Origin: Bacteroidia bacterium
GTDB taxonomy: Bacteria; Bacteroidota; Bacteroidia; Cytophagales; JAAEPT01
Assembly: GCA_030431525.1 (NCBI GenBank)
Contig: JAUIJC010000041.1
Coordinates: 1 to 35,103, forward strand
DNA length: 35,103 nt
Direction of reading: 5' to 3'
Part shown: one piece after another, positions 16,439-25,597 of the stretch
Layout of the letters: each line of letters starts with the position of its first letter
Numbering within the stretch: position 1 is the first letter of the stretch
Program-made: the position numbers and the translations under genes
The notes under the pieces: model-generated
Databases searched by the model: none
What the model was told of the DNA's origin: nothing
What the model saw: only the letters and a program-made list of their open reading frames with translations

Positions 16439-17422
16439 TTATTTTTCTCGGTTGATGAGCCCTTTGGAGAACTCAGCCAAGGCATCTTTCTTTTCTTTTG
16501 AGGCCTGAACCTGATCAAGATAGGAAAAACCCTCAGCAAAGTAGCGGTTCATTTCCGCTTCGGCCAAGGCCTTGATGCCATAACGCTGGTAAATTTCAGT
16601 GACCGCCTTGATCTTTTCTTCAGGATTGAAGTCTGTGGCCGCAATCCAGTTTTCCAAGGCAATCTTATCCTCACCTTCAGCCAATTCCTTCGCTTTGATC
16701 AAAAGGAAGGTCTTTTTATTGGCAATGATATCACCGCCTACCTGTTTTCCTACTTTAGCCTGCTCTCCAAACACATCCAAAAGGTCATCCTTCAATTGGA
16801 AGCCAATGCCTAAACGCTCCCCGAAAAGGCGTAGGTTATGCGCATCTTCATCACTTCCGCCACCGATGTAAGCGCCCAATTCCAAAGCATATCCCAAAAG
16901 TACGGCTGTTTTCAGGCGAATCATCTCAATATACTCGGCCTCTTCGACCTCCTCGCGGGTCTCAAAGTTCATGTCGTATTGCTGTCCTTCGCAAACCTCA
17001 AGAGCGCACTCATTGAAACGTTTGAGTGCCTTTGGCAACTGCGGTCCGCTATGGGCAATTAATTCATACGCCTTAATAAGCATCGCATCCCCAGAAAGAA
17101 TAGCGCGGTTTGCATCCCATTTTTCATGGACGGTGGCTTTTCCTCGACGAAGCGGGGCCTTGTCCATGATGTCGTCGTGCATCAATGTGAAGTTGTGGAA
17201 AACTTCCACCGCTAAGGCTGGCAACATAGCAGGGGTCACATCCTCCGAAAAAAGATGCGCTCCGAAAAGCGTCAATAGGGGACGAAGGCGTTTGCCGCCA
17301 ATGGAGAGAATGTATCGAACGGGCTCATACAGCTCTACAGGTTTTTGACCAAGGTCGTAGCTGTTTAGTTTTTCTTCCAGTTCGGTAAGTAAGGCGGTAG
17401 GGTTCAGTGTAGTAGTATTCAC
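16439..17422 (-). CDS. Polyprenyl diphosphate synthase (short/medium-chain trans type)
   Basis: A 327-residue trans-isoprenyl diphosphate synthase that condenses isopentenyl diphosphate with allylic primers. GGKRLRPLL is the IPP-binding region. The first aspartate-rich motif DDIMD starts at Asp83 and the second, DDLLD, at Asp212; FQLKDDLLDVFG is characteristic. Residues just upstream of the first motif (VFHNFTLMHDD) govern chain length, but without an alignment I cannot say whether the product is farnesyl, geranylgeranyl or a longer quinone side-chain precursor. It heads a tight minus-strand run with the rhomboid-like and DMT genes. It is divergent from the large gene at 17774. Confidence 0.93.
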   Translation of the reverse strand: MNTTTLNPTALLTELEEKLNSYDLGQKPVELYEPVRYILSIGGKRLRPLLTLFGAHLFSEDVTPAMLPALAVEVFHNFTLMHDDIMDKAPLRRGKATVHEKWDANRAILSGDAMLIKAYELIAHSGPQLPKALKRFNECALEVCEGQQYDMNFETREEVEEAEYIEMIRLKTAVLLGYALELGAYIGGGSDEDAHNLRLFGERLGIGFQLKDDLLDVFGEQAKVGKQVGGDIIANKKTFLLIKAKELAEGEDKIALENWIAATDFNPEEKIKAVTEIYQRYGIKALAEAEMNRYFAEGFSYLDQVQASKEKKDALAEFSKGLINREK

Positions 17423-17773
17423 GAGGATGTTGGAAACAATAGAATATGGCGGTGTCGAGAAAGAGAGGGCAAGAAGACTTACCTATGTTTTCCCCAACAT
17501 TGGAAAATGTTTCCGCAAGTTACAAATGTTTCTTTTTGCGAAATCAATCCCTTTTGTACCTTTACGCCCATCGTCTGACCCATTTTTAGCACTCCTTGTG
17601 AGCAAGGGATTTTACCGTTGCGGAATTTTTTTACCTAAGTTCTTTGTTCTTTTCGGGAGACGCTGAATTAAGAAGTCAGAAAAATCAAAAATGGACGGTG
17701 ATTGAAAGTCATTGTTTTAATCCTTTCCACTTCCTCAACGTCTTACGAACCAAACCAACTAACCAATACCCGT
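17423..17773. other. Divergent intergenic region with candidate promoter
   Basis: A 351-bp gap between the polyprenyl synthase gene and the TPR-DUF3857 gene. It contains a plus-strand candidate promoter (17536-17564) and a small hairpin CCTTG-TGAG-CAAGG (about 17594-17607) in the resulting leader. I found no convincing small gene. One open frame across it is biased like non-coding sequence. Confidence 0.45.
17536..17564 (+). promoter_or_regulatory. Candidate promoter of the TPR-DUF3857 gene
   Basis: TTG at 17536-17538, an 18-bp spacer, and TACCTTTA at 17557-17564 match the Bacteroidota promoter form apart from the last base. It would give a 5' leader of roughly 200 nt. Confidence 0.5.
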
Positions 17774-20700
17774 ATGCTGAAGAACGCACTTAGATTTTTT
17801 TGGGTGGCCCTTTTGATGACCACCACGCTGGTAGCCCAAGCTGGAGGCGCCGCCATAATGCAGGCCGGTTGGCAGCATTTCTACACAAACAATTATGCTG
17901 AGGCTCGCAAAAGCTTCTTGGAAGCTTCCAACAGCTCAGAAACCAAGGCGGAGGCCCACTTGGCCCTTGCCTTGACTTCAAGCATGATTAAAGGGCAAAA
18001 AGATGCCTTCCAGCAGTTCCAAGCATTCTATGATGCCAGCGAAAACCCAGATCCAGCGCTTTTCGCTTTGTGGAGCGATGACGATGTGTTGGGTTTCTAC
18101 GGTGGCAAATTGCCAGAGGAGAAAGTGTTGTTCCTCCAAAAAATCGTGGACAATCCTAAAACTCACGGCACCTTGAAAGCCATGGCCAACTTGGCTTTGG
18201 GTAAGCATTACCGCGCCGCTAAGGATTTCAAAAAGGCTGAGGCGTATAACAATGCGGTAGGAGCTGTTTATGAGTGGTCTTTGGTCGGTGAGTTCGAAAA
18301 CATTTCTGGTAGCGGTTTTGACAAGCCATATGCGCCGATTGCTCATCCAGAAGCTGACTATGAGTTTACCAACAAGAAAGGTTCTGCTGTGAAGTGGTTC
18401 CCATTGGTTGGAACGATTGCAGGTGACTGGGTGAACTTTGCCAACCACTTCAACTATCGTAACTCGGTGATTTATGCTCAAAGCTTTGTGCAAAGCCCAA
18501 ATGAGCAGCAGGTTGAATTGCGTGTGGGAACCTCTGGTTCTTTGAAAGTTTGGGTGAATGACCAGTTGGTGATTTCCGAGCTTGAGGAGCGCAACAACGA
18601 TGTGGATACTTATGTAGCCAAGGTGACTTTGGCTAAAGGCGACAACCGCATTTTGCTCCAAGTGGGCGAGAGCGAGGCTGGCCGCAGCAACTTCATGTTG
18701 CGATTCACGGACGAGAAGGGTCAGCCAGTTGCTGGTTTGACCGCTTCTAATCAGTACAAGCCATACAAAAAGGCGACTAAGAACACTAAGGTGGTTTCCA
18801 ACGCCATTTTCGCTGAGGATGCCTTGCAACAGAAAATTGACGAGCAGCCTGAGAATCTACTTAACTACTTGTTGTTGACGAAGACTTACTTGCGCAACGA
18901 CAAGAATGACGAGGCTCGCCGCGTATTGGACAAAGCCGTAGCGATTGCTCCAAAGAGCACTTTCGTCTTGTGGGAAATGGTGTTGGTTCAGCATGGAAAT
19001 GAGAACCAAACTGAGGTAAGCCGCTTGGTGGAGCAAATCAAGAAGGACGACCCAAGCAACCCGATTGCCTTGAATATGCGCTACAACGAAGCCTTGGAAA
19101 AGGACGAGTTGGAGAAGGCTGAGGAAATTCTCAATGAGATTGTAGAAGGTCAAGAAGACAGTGAGTACGCTTTGAGATCACGCATTCGTTTCGCCTTTGC
19201 TAAGGAGGAGACTGAAAAAGGCAAGGAGCTTTTGTTGGAGGGTTACAAGCGTTTCCCTGAGAACACCTTCTTCATGAACCAGAAGTACCGCATTGTGAAA
19301 AGTGAGAAAAGCACAAAAGCTGGTATGAAGGTGTTGAAAACTTACCTCAAGTCGCATTATGACGAGAGTGTAATGAAGAACCTTGGTCGTGATTATGAGA
19401 AAATCTCCAAGCCTTTGGAGCGTATCGCCATCTTGGAGGAAATCGTTGCCAACGATCCAGACGACGAAGGTTTGTTGGGGACTTTGGGTAGCATTTACCA
19501 AGAGCGTAAGGATTACACAAAGGCTGAGATGTATTTCAAGCGTTGTTTGGAGTTGTCTCCTTACTACGCAGGTCACTACGGCAAATTGGCCAGCCTGTAT
19601 AAGGAGTGGGGCAAAAATGACTTGGCGATCGAGTATTTCGAAAAGGCCATCAGCTTTAATCCATTCTCTTACGGTCGTCGTGAGGAGCTACGCCAGTTGA
19701 AAGGCGCTCCAGAAGTGTTCGGTACCTTCGGCGATTCCCCAGACTTGGAGAAAGTATTCGCTGATGACAAGACAGCAACCGAGGATTATCCAGAGGACAA
19801 CAGTGTCTTCTTGCACGATGAGCTTCGCAAAGTGGTTTACCCAGAAGGTGGCTACGAAGAGAAGTACTACATCTTGGTGAAAATGTTGAATATCGCCGGT
19901 GTGGATGAGTGGAAGGAGCAGAACATTTACGGTGATATCGAAGAGGCGAAAGTCTTGAAGAAGGACGGTTCCCAAATCCAAGCCGAGCGCAGCGGTGGCC
20001 ACATGGTCTTCACTGACTTGGGCGTAGGAGACGCGATTATGTTGGTGTTCAAGCAGCAGGGCCGCAGCTACAGCAGCCACAGCAGCATGTACCGTCAGTT
20101 TACTGACCGCCACTACTTCAACAACTACGTGCCGATCAAGGAATCTTCTTACAAGTTGCGCGTTCCAGAGGGCTTCAAGTTCCACTATCAGGTGTTGAAC
20201 TCTGACCTCAAGCCAACCATCGAGAAAAAAGAAGGCAATGAGTTCTACACTTGGGCTGTGAGCGACCGTCCAGCGGTTCGTCCAGAGGACTACATGCCAG
20301 GTTTGCAGGACATCGGTGAGGTGTTGCATATCTCTACCATTCCTGACTGGAAGTTCATTGTAGAATGGTATGACGACATCGCTAAAACGAAGTCACGTTC
20401 TTCTTACGAGACTCAAAAGCTTGCTGCCGAGTTGTTCGAAGGCAAGGAGAAGTTGAGCGATCGCGATAAGGTTGAAATCATCTACGACTACATCGTTAAT
20501 GAAATCCGTTACAGCTCTGTGTCTTTCCGTCAGAGTGGCATTGTTCCACAAAAAGCTTCTGCGGTAATCAATACCAAAGTAGGTGACTGTAAGGACGTAT
20601 CTACCTTGTTCGTGGCCCTTTGTGGCGAAGTGGGTATCGAGGCTGACTTGGTGTTGGTAGATACTCGTGACAATGGGGCTTATGACTTGGTGTTGCCATC

Positions 20701-21532
20701 CATTGACTTCAACCACTGTATCGCCAAAGTGAAATTGGAGGACAAGGAGTACTATGTGGAATTGACTTCTGATGTAAATGCTTTCTCTACCTTCGGTTGG
20801 AGCTTGAAAAAGGCAACGGTGTTGGATATCACGCCAAAAGCCGGTGAGGTTTCCTTGTTGACGCTTGATCCTTCCACTCGCTTGAAGAACGAGACCATCC
20901 GCATCGCTGAGGTTTCTTTCAATGGTGACCAAATGATCATCAAGAAGAGCAACGTAAAAACTGGTTCCCTTGCAGCTTATACCCGTAGCGTTTACCGCGA
21001 CATTGGTAAAGAGAAGCGTGAGAAAACAATGTTGGAGGCCATTAGCGATGAGTATCCAAGCATCAAGTTGACGAGCCTTTCTTTCGAGGACAACTTGAAC
21101 AACACTAGCGACTCTGTCACTTACGAGTACGGATACACGGTGGACAATGCTTTCCAGCGTATCCCGAAAATGGAGATGTTGACCTTGCCATGGGCTTCCC
21201 GCAAGAAAGAGAACCTATTGGCTGGTGACCGTCGTGAGCATCCGGTTGAGTTGTGGCAGTACGAAGGTTCTATCGACCGCAACCGTGAGACCATCATCTT
21301 GACACTTCCAGAAGGTAAGACCTTGGCTGAGCTTCCAAAGACTGTGAATTTGAGCTGCTCTGTGGCTGACTACAGCATGGATTTCAAGATGCAAGGAAAC
21401 AAGTTGGTCATCACGCGTGAGATGAAGTTTAAGGACGACTACATCGCAATGACTAACGTGGAAAGTGTGAAAGCTTTCTATGAGAAAGTGGTTAAGGCTG
21501 ACCAACAGCAAGTGTTCTTCCGCACGAAGTAA
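17774..21532 (+). CDS. Large secreted TPR / DUF3857 / transglutaminase-like protein
   Basis: A 1252-residue exported protein. The ATG at 17774 is chosen because it gives a standard signal peptide (MLKNALRFFWVALLMTTTLV, cleaved near AQAGG); the frame extends 24 codons upstream only by a TTG. Residues about 360-640 are TPR-like helical repeats (for example DYTKAEMYFKRCLELSPYYA). About 675-860 is a DUF3857-type beta domain. About 890-1030 is a transglutaminase-like core with Cys939 in GDCKDVSTLF and His981 in FNHCIAKV. The third position, usually Asp in a Y-x-D-P-T context, reads YYVELTSD (Glu996), so activity is uncertain. A C-terminal DUF3858-like beta region follows. Codon choice is strongly biased (almost all Leu as TTG), suggesting high expression. 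The function is unknown. It ends at a strong terminator. Confidence 0.88.
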   Translation: MLKNALRFFWVALLMTTTLVAQAGGAAIMQAGWQHFYTNNYAEARKSFLEASNSSETKAEAHLALALTSSMIKGQKDAFQQFQAFYDASENPDPALFALWSDDDVLGFYGGKLPEEKVLFLQKIVDNPKTHGTLKAMANLALGKHYRAAKDFKKAEAYNNAVGAVYEWSLVGEFENISGSGFDKPYAPIAHPEADYEFTNKKGSAVKWFPLVGTIAGDWVNFANHFNYRNSVIYAQSFVQSPNEQQVELRVGTSGSLKVWVNDQLVISELEERNNDVDTYVAKVTLAKGDNRILLQVGESEAGRSNFMLRFTDEKGQPVAGLTASNQYKPYKKATKNTKVVSNAIFAEDALQQKIDEQPENLLNYLLLTKTYLRNDKNDEARRVLDKAVAIAPKSTFVLWEMVLVQHGNENQTEVSRLVEQIKKDDPSNPIALNMRYNEALEKDELEKAEEILNEIVEGQEDSEYALRSRIRFAFAKEETEKGKELLLEGYKRFPENTFFMNQKYRIVKSEKSTKAGMKVLKTYLKSHYDESVMKNLGRDYEKISKPLERIAILEEIVANDPDDEGLLGTLGSIYQERKDYTKAEMYFKRCLELSPYYAGHYGKLASLYKEWGKNDLAIEYFEKAISFNPFSYGRREELRQLKGAPEVFGTFGDSPDLEKVFADDKTATEDYPEDNSVFLHDELRKVVYPEGGYEEKYYILVKMLNIAGVDEWKEQNIYGDIEEAKVLKKDGSQIQAERSGGHMVFTDLGVGDAIMLVFKQQGRSYSSHSSMYRQFTDRHYFNNYVPIKESSYKLRVPEGFKFHYQVLNSDLKPTIEKKEGNEFYTWAVSDRPAVRPEDYMPGLQDIGEVLHISTIPDWKFIVEWYDDIAKTKSRSSYETQKLAAELFEGKEKLSDRDKVEIIYDYIVNEIRYSSVSFRQSGIVPQKASAVINTKVGDCKDVSTLFVALCGEVGIEADLVLVDTRDNGAYDLVLPSIDFNHCIAKVKLEDKEYYVELTSDVNAFSTFGWSLKKATVLDITPKAGEVSLLTLDPSTRLKNETIRIAEVSFNGDQMIIKKSNVKTGSLAAYTRSVYRDIGKEKREKTMLEAISDEYPSIKLTSLSFEDNLNNTSDSVTYEYGYTVDNAFQRIPKMEMLTLPWASRKKENLLAGDRREHPVELWQYEGSIDRNRETIILTLPEGKTLAELPKTVNLSCSVADYSMDFKMQGNKLVITREMKFKDDYIAMTNVESVKAFYEKVVKADQQQVFFRTK

Positions 21533-21550
21533 GACAGGAATATTAGATTT

Positions 21551-21591
21551 CAGTATCAAGTATCAAGATGCCAATTCTGGTTTCTTGATAC
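21551..21591. repeat. Short GTATCAAG hairpin repeat
   Basis: A tandem AGTATCAAGTATCAAGA (21552-21568) pairs through GTATCAAGA with TCTTGATAC at 21583-21591. It uses the same words as the repeats at 10902-10973 and 32998-33057 and sits directly before the terminator. Confidence 0.65.
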
Positions 21592-21596
21592 GAATT

Positions 21597-21638
21597 AAAA
21601 AACCACCCTTCGGCATTACGCCAAAGGGTGGTTTTTTT
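21597..21638 (+). terminator. Rho-independent terminator of the TPR-DUF3857 gene
   Basis: The stem pairs ACCACCCTT...GGC with GCC...AAGGGTGGT, flanked by an A-run at 21597-21602 and a T-run at 21632-21638. It lies between two convergent genes and can work in both directions. Confidence 0.88.
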
Positions 21639-21716
21639 GTTGGACACGAACAATTTATGGTATGCAACGAGGTCTATGATTGGGTTCCTTGTTCGTGGCC
21701 GTTGATTTTACCCTGA

Positions 21717-22328
21717 TTATTTGTCCTCAGGATTGGCCTGAGGAGTTGATTCGTTCTCATAGTTTGGAGAAGAACCACCATCAGGAGCGTTTTGCTGCTG
21801 TTGATAGTCTGGAGTCTCCTGTTGTTGGTAATCAGGGGTTTCTTGCTGCTGGTAGTCAGGAGTTTCCTGGTTACTTGGATTGTTCCATTGGTTCTCCTGC
21901 TGATCCATTTGCTGCATCTCTTCCTCCATGCTTGGGAATTCCTCTTCCATACTTGGTTGTCCGATGTTCATCTCAAAGGACTTAGGAATTTCCCGACCAC
22001 GACGGTCGTAGAGTTTCAATTTGTAGGTACCAGGAGCAAGGTCCTCGGTAGGGATGATGTTCTCCTCAATTTTACCCTTGATTTTACCACGGTCTACACG
22101 ATTCATATCCTCATCGTAGATGTAGTACTCCACTTTGTGTTTGAAAGGGATTTTGAGGTAGTACACTTCATCAGACAGCTCTTGGTAAACCTCGAAGTTG
22201 TCCACGTTCTCCGCACTTTGCGGGAATTGCATATCCGATTCTTCACCGGCGGATTTCTCTTGTGCTAAGGCGTTCGTAGCGAAGAAGCCCAGCATACTCG
22301 CTAACAGTAATTGCAGTAAGCGTTTCAT
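21717..22328 (-). CDS. Secreted protein with Gln/Pro-rich C-terminal repeats
   Basis: A protein of 203 residues from the ATG at 22328; a second in-frame ATG lies two codons upstream at 22334. A signal peptide (MKRLLQLLLASMLGFFATNA, cleaved near LAQ) is followed by a compact beta-rich domain at about residues 35-120. Its pattern VEYYIYDEDMNRVDRGKI, then PGTYKLKLYDRRGREI, resembles the strand layout of T9SS-type or FlgD-like Ig domains, although it is not a recognised family. The C-terminal 75 residues are disordered and rich in Gln, Glu and Pro. They include a doubled PSMEEE(F/M) unit and three copies of ETPDYQQQ. The gene is convergent with the TPR-DUF3857 gene. The function is unknown. Confidence 0.72.
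   Translation of the reverse strand: MKRLLQLLLASMLGFFATNALAQEKSAGEESDMQFPQSAENVDNFEVYQELSDEVYYLKIPFKHKVEYYIYDEDMNRVDRGKIKGKIEENIIPTEDLAPGTYKLKLYDRRGREIPKSFEMNIGQPSMEEEFPSMEEEMQQMDQQENQWNNPSNQETPDYQQQETPDYQQQETPDYQQQQNAPDGGSSPNYENESTPQANPEDK
21798..21869. repeat. Three 24-bp tandem repeats inside the coding region
   Basis: Units 21798-21821, 21822-21845 and 21846-21869 encode ETPDYQQQ on the minus strand. The units differ at several third positions, so they are not freshly duplicated. Confidence 0.85.
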
Positions 22329-22455
22329 GGTCATTCTTCCATTTGGTGTATTGCTATAACGCTTCGCTGAAATCTCGGATTGTGTTGTTGTCCTCAGTTT
22401 TTTACGAGATGAAAAATGAAACCTTCTCCAAAGAGATGTTTTTTGAAGGGAAAAG

Positions 22456-22552
22456 AACCTCAGAGGTCACAGAGGAAGGGAGGATAGGAGTAGCCTAAGA
22501 TTATAAATAAAGGCTGCCTCTGTGTCCTCTTTTCCTCCGTGCCCTCAGTGGT
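22456..22552. repeat. CACAGAGG-type intergenic inverted repeat
   Basis: CCTCAGAGGTCACAGAGGAA (around 22457-22477) and the right part CCTCTGTGTCCTC...CTCAGTGGTC (22516-22552) are near complements. The right part reads like the widespread CTCTGTGTCCTCTGTGG dispersed repeats seen in several phyla. It lies upstream of the repeat-rich secreted protein and just downstream of the lipoprotein gene that ends at 22560. Confidence 0.55.
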
Positions 22553-22559
22553 CAACAAG

Positions 22560-23420
22560 TTACATTAAGCTCGGATGCATGCCCCTGAGCCCCATATCTA
22601 CCACCGTATCGCCATCCATTGGCTCATAGATGCCGTTGCCATTGTCGTCCTTCCACTCAAAGCTGTTGTTGATGGAAAAGGCGATGTTCAGCTTGATGTC
22701 CTCCGTTTCATTACCGGTGATGACCAATGGCTCATCCAAAACCCCTGTGACCAAGCAGGAGCCAGGCGCGATTGGAGAGGTGGCGCTCAAAGGGTTCGGG
22801 ACCGTAGTGCCTGGCGCTTGTCCTTCCGAAAGGTAGCTTGTTCCAAGCAGGTTCGTCTCAAATGCCCAGTATCCTTGCTTCTTCGTGCCGTTGACGTTCA
22901 CAGTCTGGGTGTTGACCTCATAGCTCTCGATGTAGTTGTTGGCGCCCACAAAGGAGGCCAGCCTTCCCGTCAGGTCATAACCGTTGGCGCGGAAGTCCAC
23001 ATCATAGTTTTGGTAGGACACCGAGATGCGCACATACTTGTAGGTCCCAGGCTTAAGCTTGGAAATGTCCACACTGAAGAACTCCTCGCCGTCCTTGGCG
23101 TACAGGGCCGAATCAAAGTCGATGGCGTTTTGAGTCAGCGGGCTGTTATAAAGTTCCTCGCCTTGGTAGGGCAACACATCATCCGCATCCGATAATTCAA
23201 TGTAGTGCATACCCAACAAATGGAAATTAGGCGATTGCGCTGCATTTCCCGCTGGAATGGTGGAAGGGTTTCCAAAGTTGTCCAAGCGTTGTCCAGAGGC
23301 ATCCAGTTTTAAGGTGAATGTCAACTGAGGCTCTGATTTGTTGGAGTTATCCGTTGTGGTATCCTCCTTATCGCAACTGAACAGGGCGAGGAGGAGGGGG
23401 AGGATGAGTAGTTTTTTCAT
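22560..23420 (-). CDS. Lipoprotein of unknown function, MbnP-like in layout
   Basis: A 286-residue lipoprotein whose signal peptide ends in the lipobox LFSCDK (Cys16). The body is beta-rich. The start (LTFTLKLDASGQRLDNFGNP, then IPAGNAAQSPNFHLLGMHYI) and the VDISKLKPGTYKYVRIS strand are reminiscent of MbnP-like metal/heme-neighbour lipoproteins, but the similarity is impressionistic. Near the C-terminus, WKDDNGNGIYEPMDGDTVVD looks like an acidic calcium-binding-type loop. Its ATG overlaps the stop of the cytochrome-c lipoprotein gene by four bases (ATGA), so the two are translationally coupled and probably work together at the envelope. Confidence 0.75.
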   Translation of the reverse strand: MKKLLILPLLLALFSCDKEDTTTDNSNKSEPQLTFTLKLDASGQRLDNFGNPSTIPAGNAAQSPNFHLLGMHYIELSDADDVLPYQGEELYNSPLTQNAIDFDSALYAKDGEEFFSVDISKLKPGTYKYVRISVSYQNYDVDFRANGYDLTGRLASFVGANNYIESYEVNTQTVNVNGTKKQGYWAFETNLLGTSYLSEGQAPGTTVPNPLSATSPIAPGSCLVTGVLDEPLVITGNETEDIKLNIAFSINNSFEWKDDNGNGIYEPMDGDTVVDMGLRGMHPSLM

Positions 23421-25489
23421 TCTGAAGTGTTGTTGTGGACTTCGTATTTGATGTAAGCAGCAATACTTTTAATATCACACCTTGAAAGGGTAGGGAAGCC
23501 GGTCATGGCACTTGGTGTTTTATTACTGGCTATAATCGCTCTTGGGTCGCCTGATGCTGTTAATCCTGCAGGGTCATTGATATACCTTGTTACCCAGTCC
23601 AAATCTTGGTTGGGCATATCGTATAGTGGTGTCCCAACGGTTTGTTTCAACAGACTCGCGTGGCAGGCTTTGCAGTTCTCGAGATAAATAGTTTTTCCTA
23701 CCTCATAGTCTCCATTGCAACCATCAGTACAGGTCTTCTCAAACACAATAAATCGAAGTTGGTCAAAGAATAACTCTTCCTGTCTCATTTTTTCCTTGCG
23801 CTTTTTCTCCTGATGGAAGAAGGCTTGTGATTCAAGGTCGTTGGAAATCTTGTTGAAGGAGTTTTTGCCGAGCTTATCCATCCAAGCCAGTTCCTTTTCC
23901 AGTTGTTTAGAAGAGATGGCCTTGAGGTTTAAATAGTGGATGTTTTCCCGTTTTGCGAAGAATTTTTCCACAGCCAAATAAGGCTGTTCATCCTTGTAGC
24001 CAACAGCAATGGCAATCATTTCTGCTCCTTCATTCCAAAGCATTTCACTACCGCAGTTATACCTACAAGGTTCGTAGAATCCACTATTGAAGAGGATGGT
24101 GTCTTCGGACTTTACTGCCCAGAGGTTATTGATTTGGGCGTTGATGATGTAGGAATGAACACGGTCAAAGGTTGGTCCGTTCTTGACGATTAATTCGATT
24201 TTGCCTTTGGGCAGTTGTTCCAGCACTTCGCAAATTCCTGTCCAGCCAAGTTTTTTGATTTTGTAGCCATGCTTTTCTACTCGGTGGATGAAGCGCTTCT
24301 TTAGCACCTTTTTGTACTCCTTCTGCTTCTTTTCGGCAATGGCCTCTTTCTTGGCTAAGGATTTTTGAAGGGCTTTTTCCAGCCTTTCCTGCTTGCGTTC
24401 CAATTCCTTGATACGCTTGGCGTACAGCGTTCTCAGTTTTTCAGCATATAGGTCAGCATCTGGAACATTTGTAAGGCGCTCTTTCGAGAAGTCATTTAAA
24501 GCAATACCCAGCTCGTTTTTTCCAGCCAGATTTGCCGCTATGGAGTCAATCTCCCATAGATTTTTATCCAAATTGTTGATGTACAAATTCAGCACATCCT
24601 GACGGCCATATTTATGAATAACCGCCAACCGTGCTTGAAATTCTCTTGTGGCGATAAGGCTATTTTCAAAGGCCTTTCCTTTAATCGCTTTAATGGACAA
24701 AGGTCTGATATGGGGGCAATGATGGCGGTCGTAATGTTCTTTATCTGTAGAGAATTCTCTTAAAATCTCTGATAGAGCGCCTTGTAATGAATAATGTCTT
24801 TTTCTAAGGCTGTAATACAAACTATCCACCAAGGCCTGATCGGCCACCTCATGATTGCGGAAAGGCATGCCCTCATGAACGGCTTGGGCGAAGCCCTCCG
24901 GTAAAAAATCCAAACTGCTGAGCGGAACGGGTGTCAGGAATTTCTCGGTAGGGCGTGGATTGGACCAATTGAGTTTTCCCGTGCTGTCGCGGACGCCTTC
25001 AAAGACCATGACGGGATTGTCGGTCTGTTTTGGGACCTCCACATAAATCGGGGTATTCTCGTCGATTAGGAGTTGTTGTCCCTTAGAAGTGGCGTTGATG
25101 TAGAGCATTCCGCCGGAGGCGAGAAGCTTTTGCTCAGCGTCAGGGATAATGTCAGAAAGGAGCTGGTCTTGGAGGGATTGGGCTTCTTTGAGCTCGATTT
25201 TCACTTCGGTCTCCACCGCATTGCCGTCAGCATCACGGAAAGCCCCTTTGGGAATGGTGATGACAGCGCCGCCTTCGCTTTCGAGCACATGGTCTTGCTT
25301 GGCGTCGATGGTGAAAAACTGCCTTTCGAGGTTCTCACGGATGGAAAGGCTGTCCTCAAAAGCCACGGCTTTTTTCAGGCTGTCGAGGTTCACCTGAATT
25401 TTCTTGTCGGAGGAATCGTTATCTTTTTGGCTGACATTACATGCTGATAAAAGCGCCAAGAGCAAAAGTGGTAAAAGCTTTTTGAGCAT
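23417..25489 (-). CDS. Lipoprotein with C-terminal mono-heme cytochrome c domain
   Basis: A 690-residue exported lipoprotein from the ATG at 25489 (signal peptide MLKKLLPLLLLALLSAC). The upstream in-frame extension is rejected because it precedes the signal peptide. Residues about 60-180 are a beta domain with GGAVITIPKGAFRDADGNAV, similar to ZU5-like or carboxypeptidase-regulatory-like surface domains. Residues about 340-420 are a Lys/Glu-rich coiled coil. Residues about 590-680 are a class I cytochrome c with the heme motif CKACH (606-610) and the probable axial Met662 in SAMTGFP. A Cys-rich stretch (EPCRYNCGSE) lies in the central part. It is first in a coupled two-gene operon with the lipoprotein at 22560-23420. 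A role in envelope electron transfer is inferred; the partner is unknown. Confidence 0.85.
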   Translation of the reverse strand: MLKKLLPLLLLALLSACNVSQKDNDSSDKKIQVNLDSLKKAVAFEDSLSIRENLERQFFTIDAKQDHVLESEGGAVITIPKGAFRDADGNAVETEVKIELKEAQSLQDQLLSDIIPDAEQKLLASGGMLYINATSKGQQLLIDENTPIYVEVPKQTDNPVMVFEGVRDSTGKLNWSNPRPTEKFLTPVPLSSLDFLPEGFAQAVHEGMPFRNHEVADQALVDSLYYSLRKRHYSLQGALSEILREFSTDKEHYDRHHCPHIRPLSIKAIKGKAFENSLIATREFQARLAVIHKYGRQDVLNLYINNLDKNLWEIDSIAANLAGKNELGIALNDFSKERLTNVPDADLYAEKLRTLYAKRIKELERKQERLEKALQKSLAKKEAIAEKKQKEYKKVLKKRFIHRVEKHGYKIKKLGWTGICEVLEQLPKGKIELIVKNGPTFDRVHSYIINAQINNLWAVKSEDTILFNSGFYEPCRYNCGSEMLWNEGAEMIAIAVGYKDEQPYLAVEKFFAKRENIHYLNLKAISSKQLEKELAWMDKLGKNSFNKISNDLESQAFFHQEKKRKEKMRQEELFFDQLRFIVFEKTCTDGCNGDYEVGKTIYLENCKACHASLLKQTVGTPLYDMPNQDLDWVTRYINDPAGLTASGDPRAIIASNKTPSAMTGFPTLSRCDIKSIAAYIKYEVHNNTSE

Positions 25490-25597
25490 TTTTGTATCTG
25501 GTAAATGTTTGAGTGTAAAAATAGACAATAGAGGTTAGACCTTAGGTTTTAGCTCCAAATCAGCTTGGCTTTGGTCCTTTCCATAATCCAAAAAGAT

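Noticed and set aside
17427-17666. A 79-codon plus-strand open frame in the gap before the TPR-DUF3857 gene
   Set aside because: Non-coding character, no domain, and it spans the candidate promoter of the next gene.
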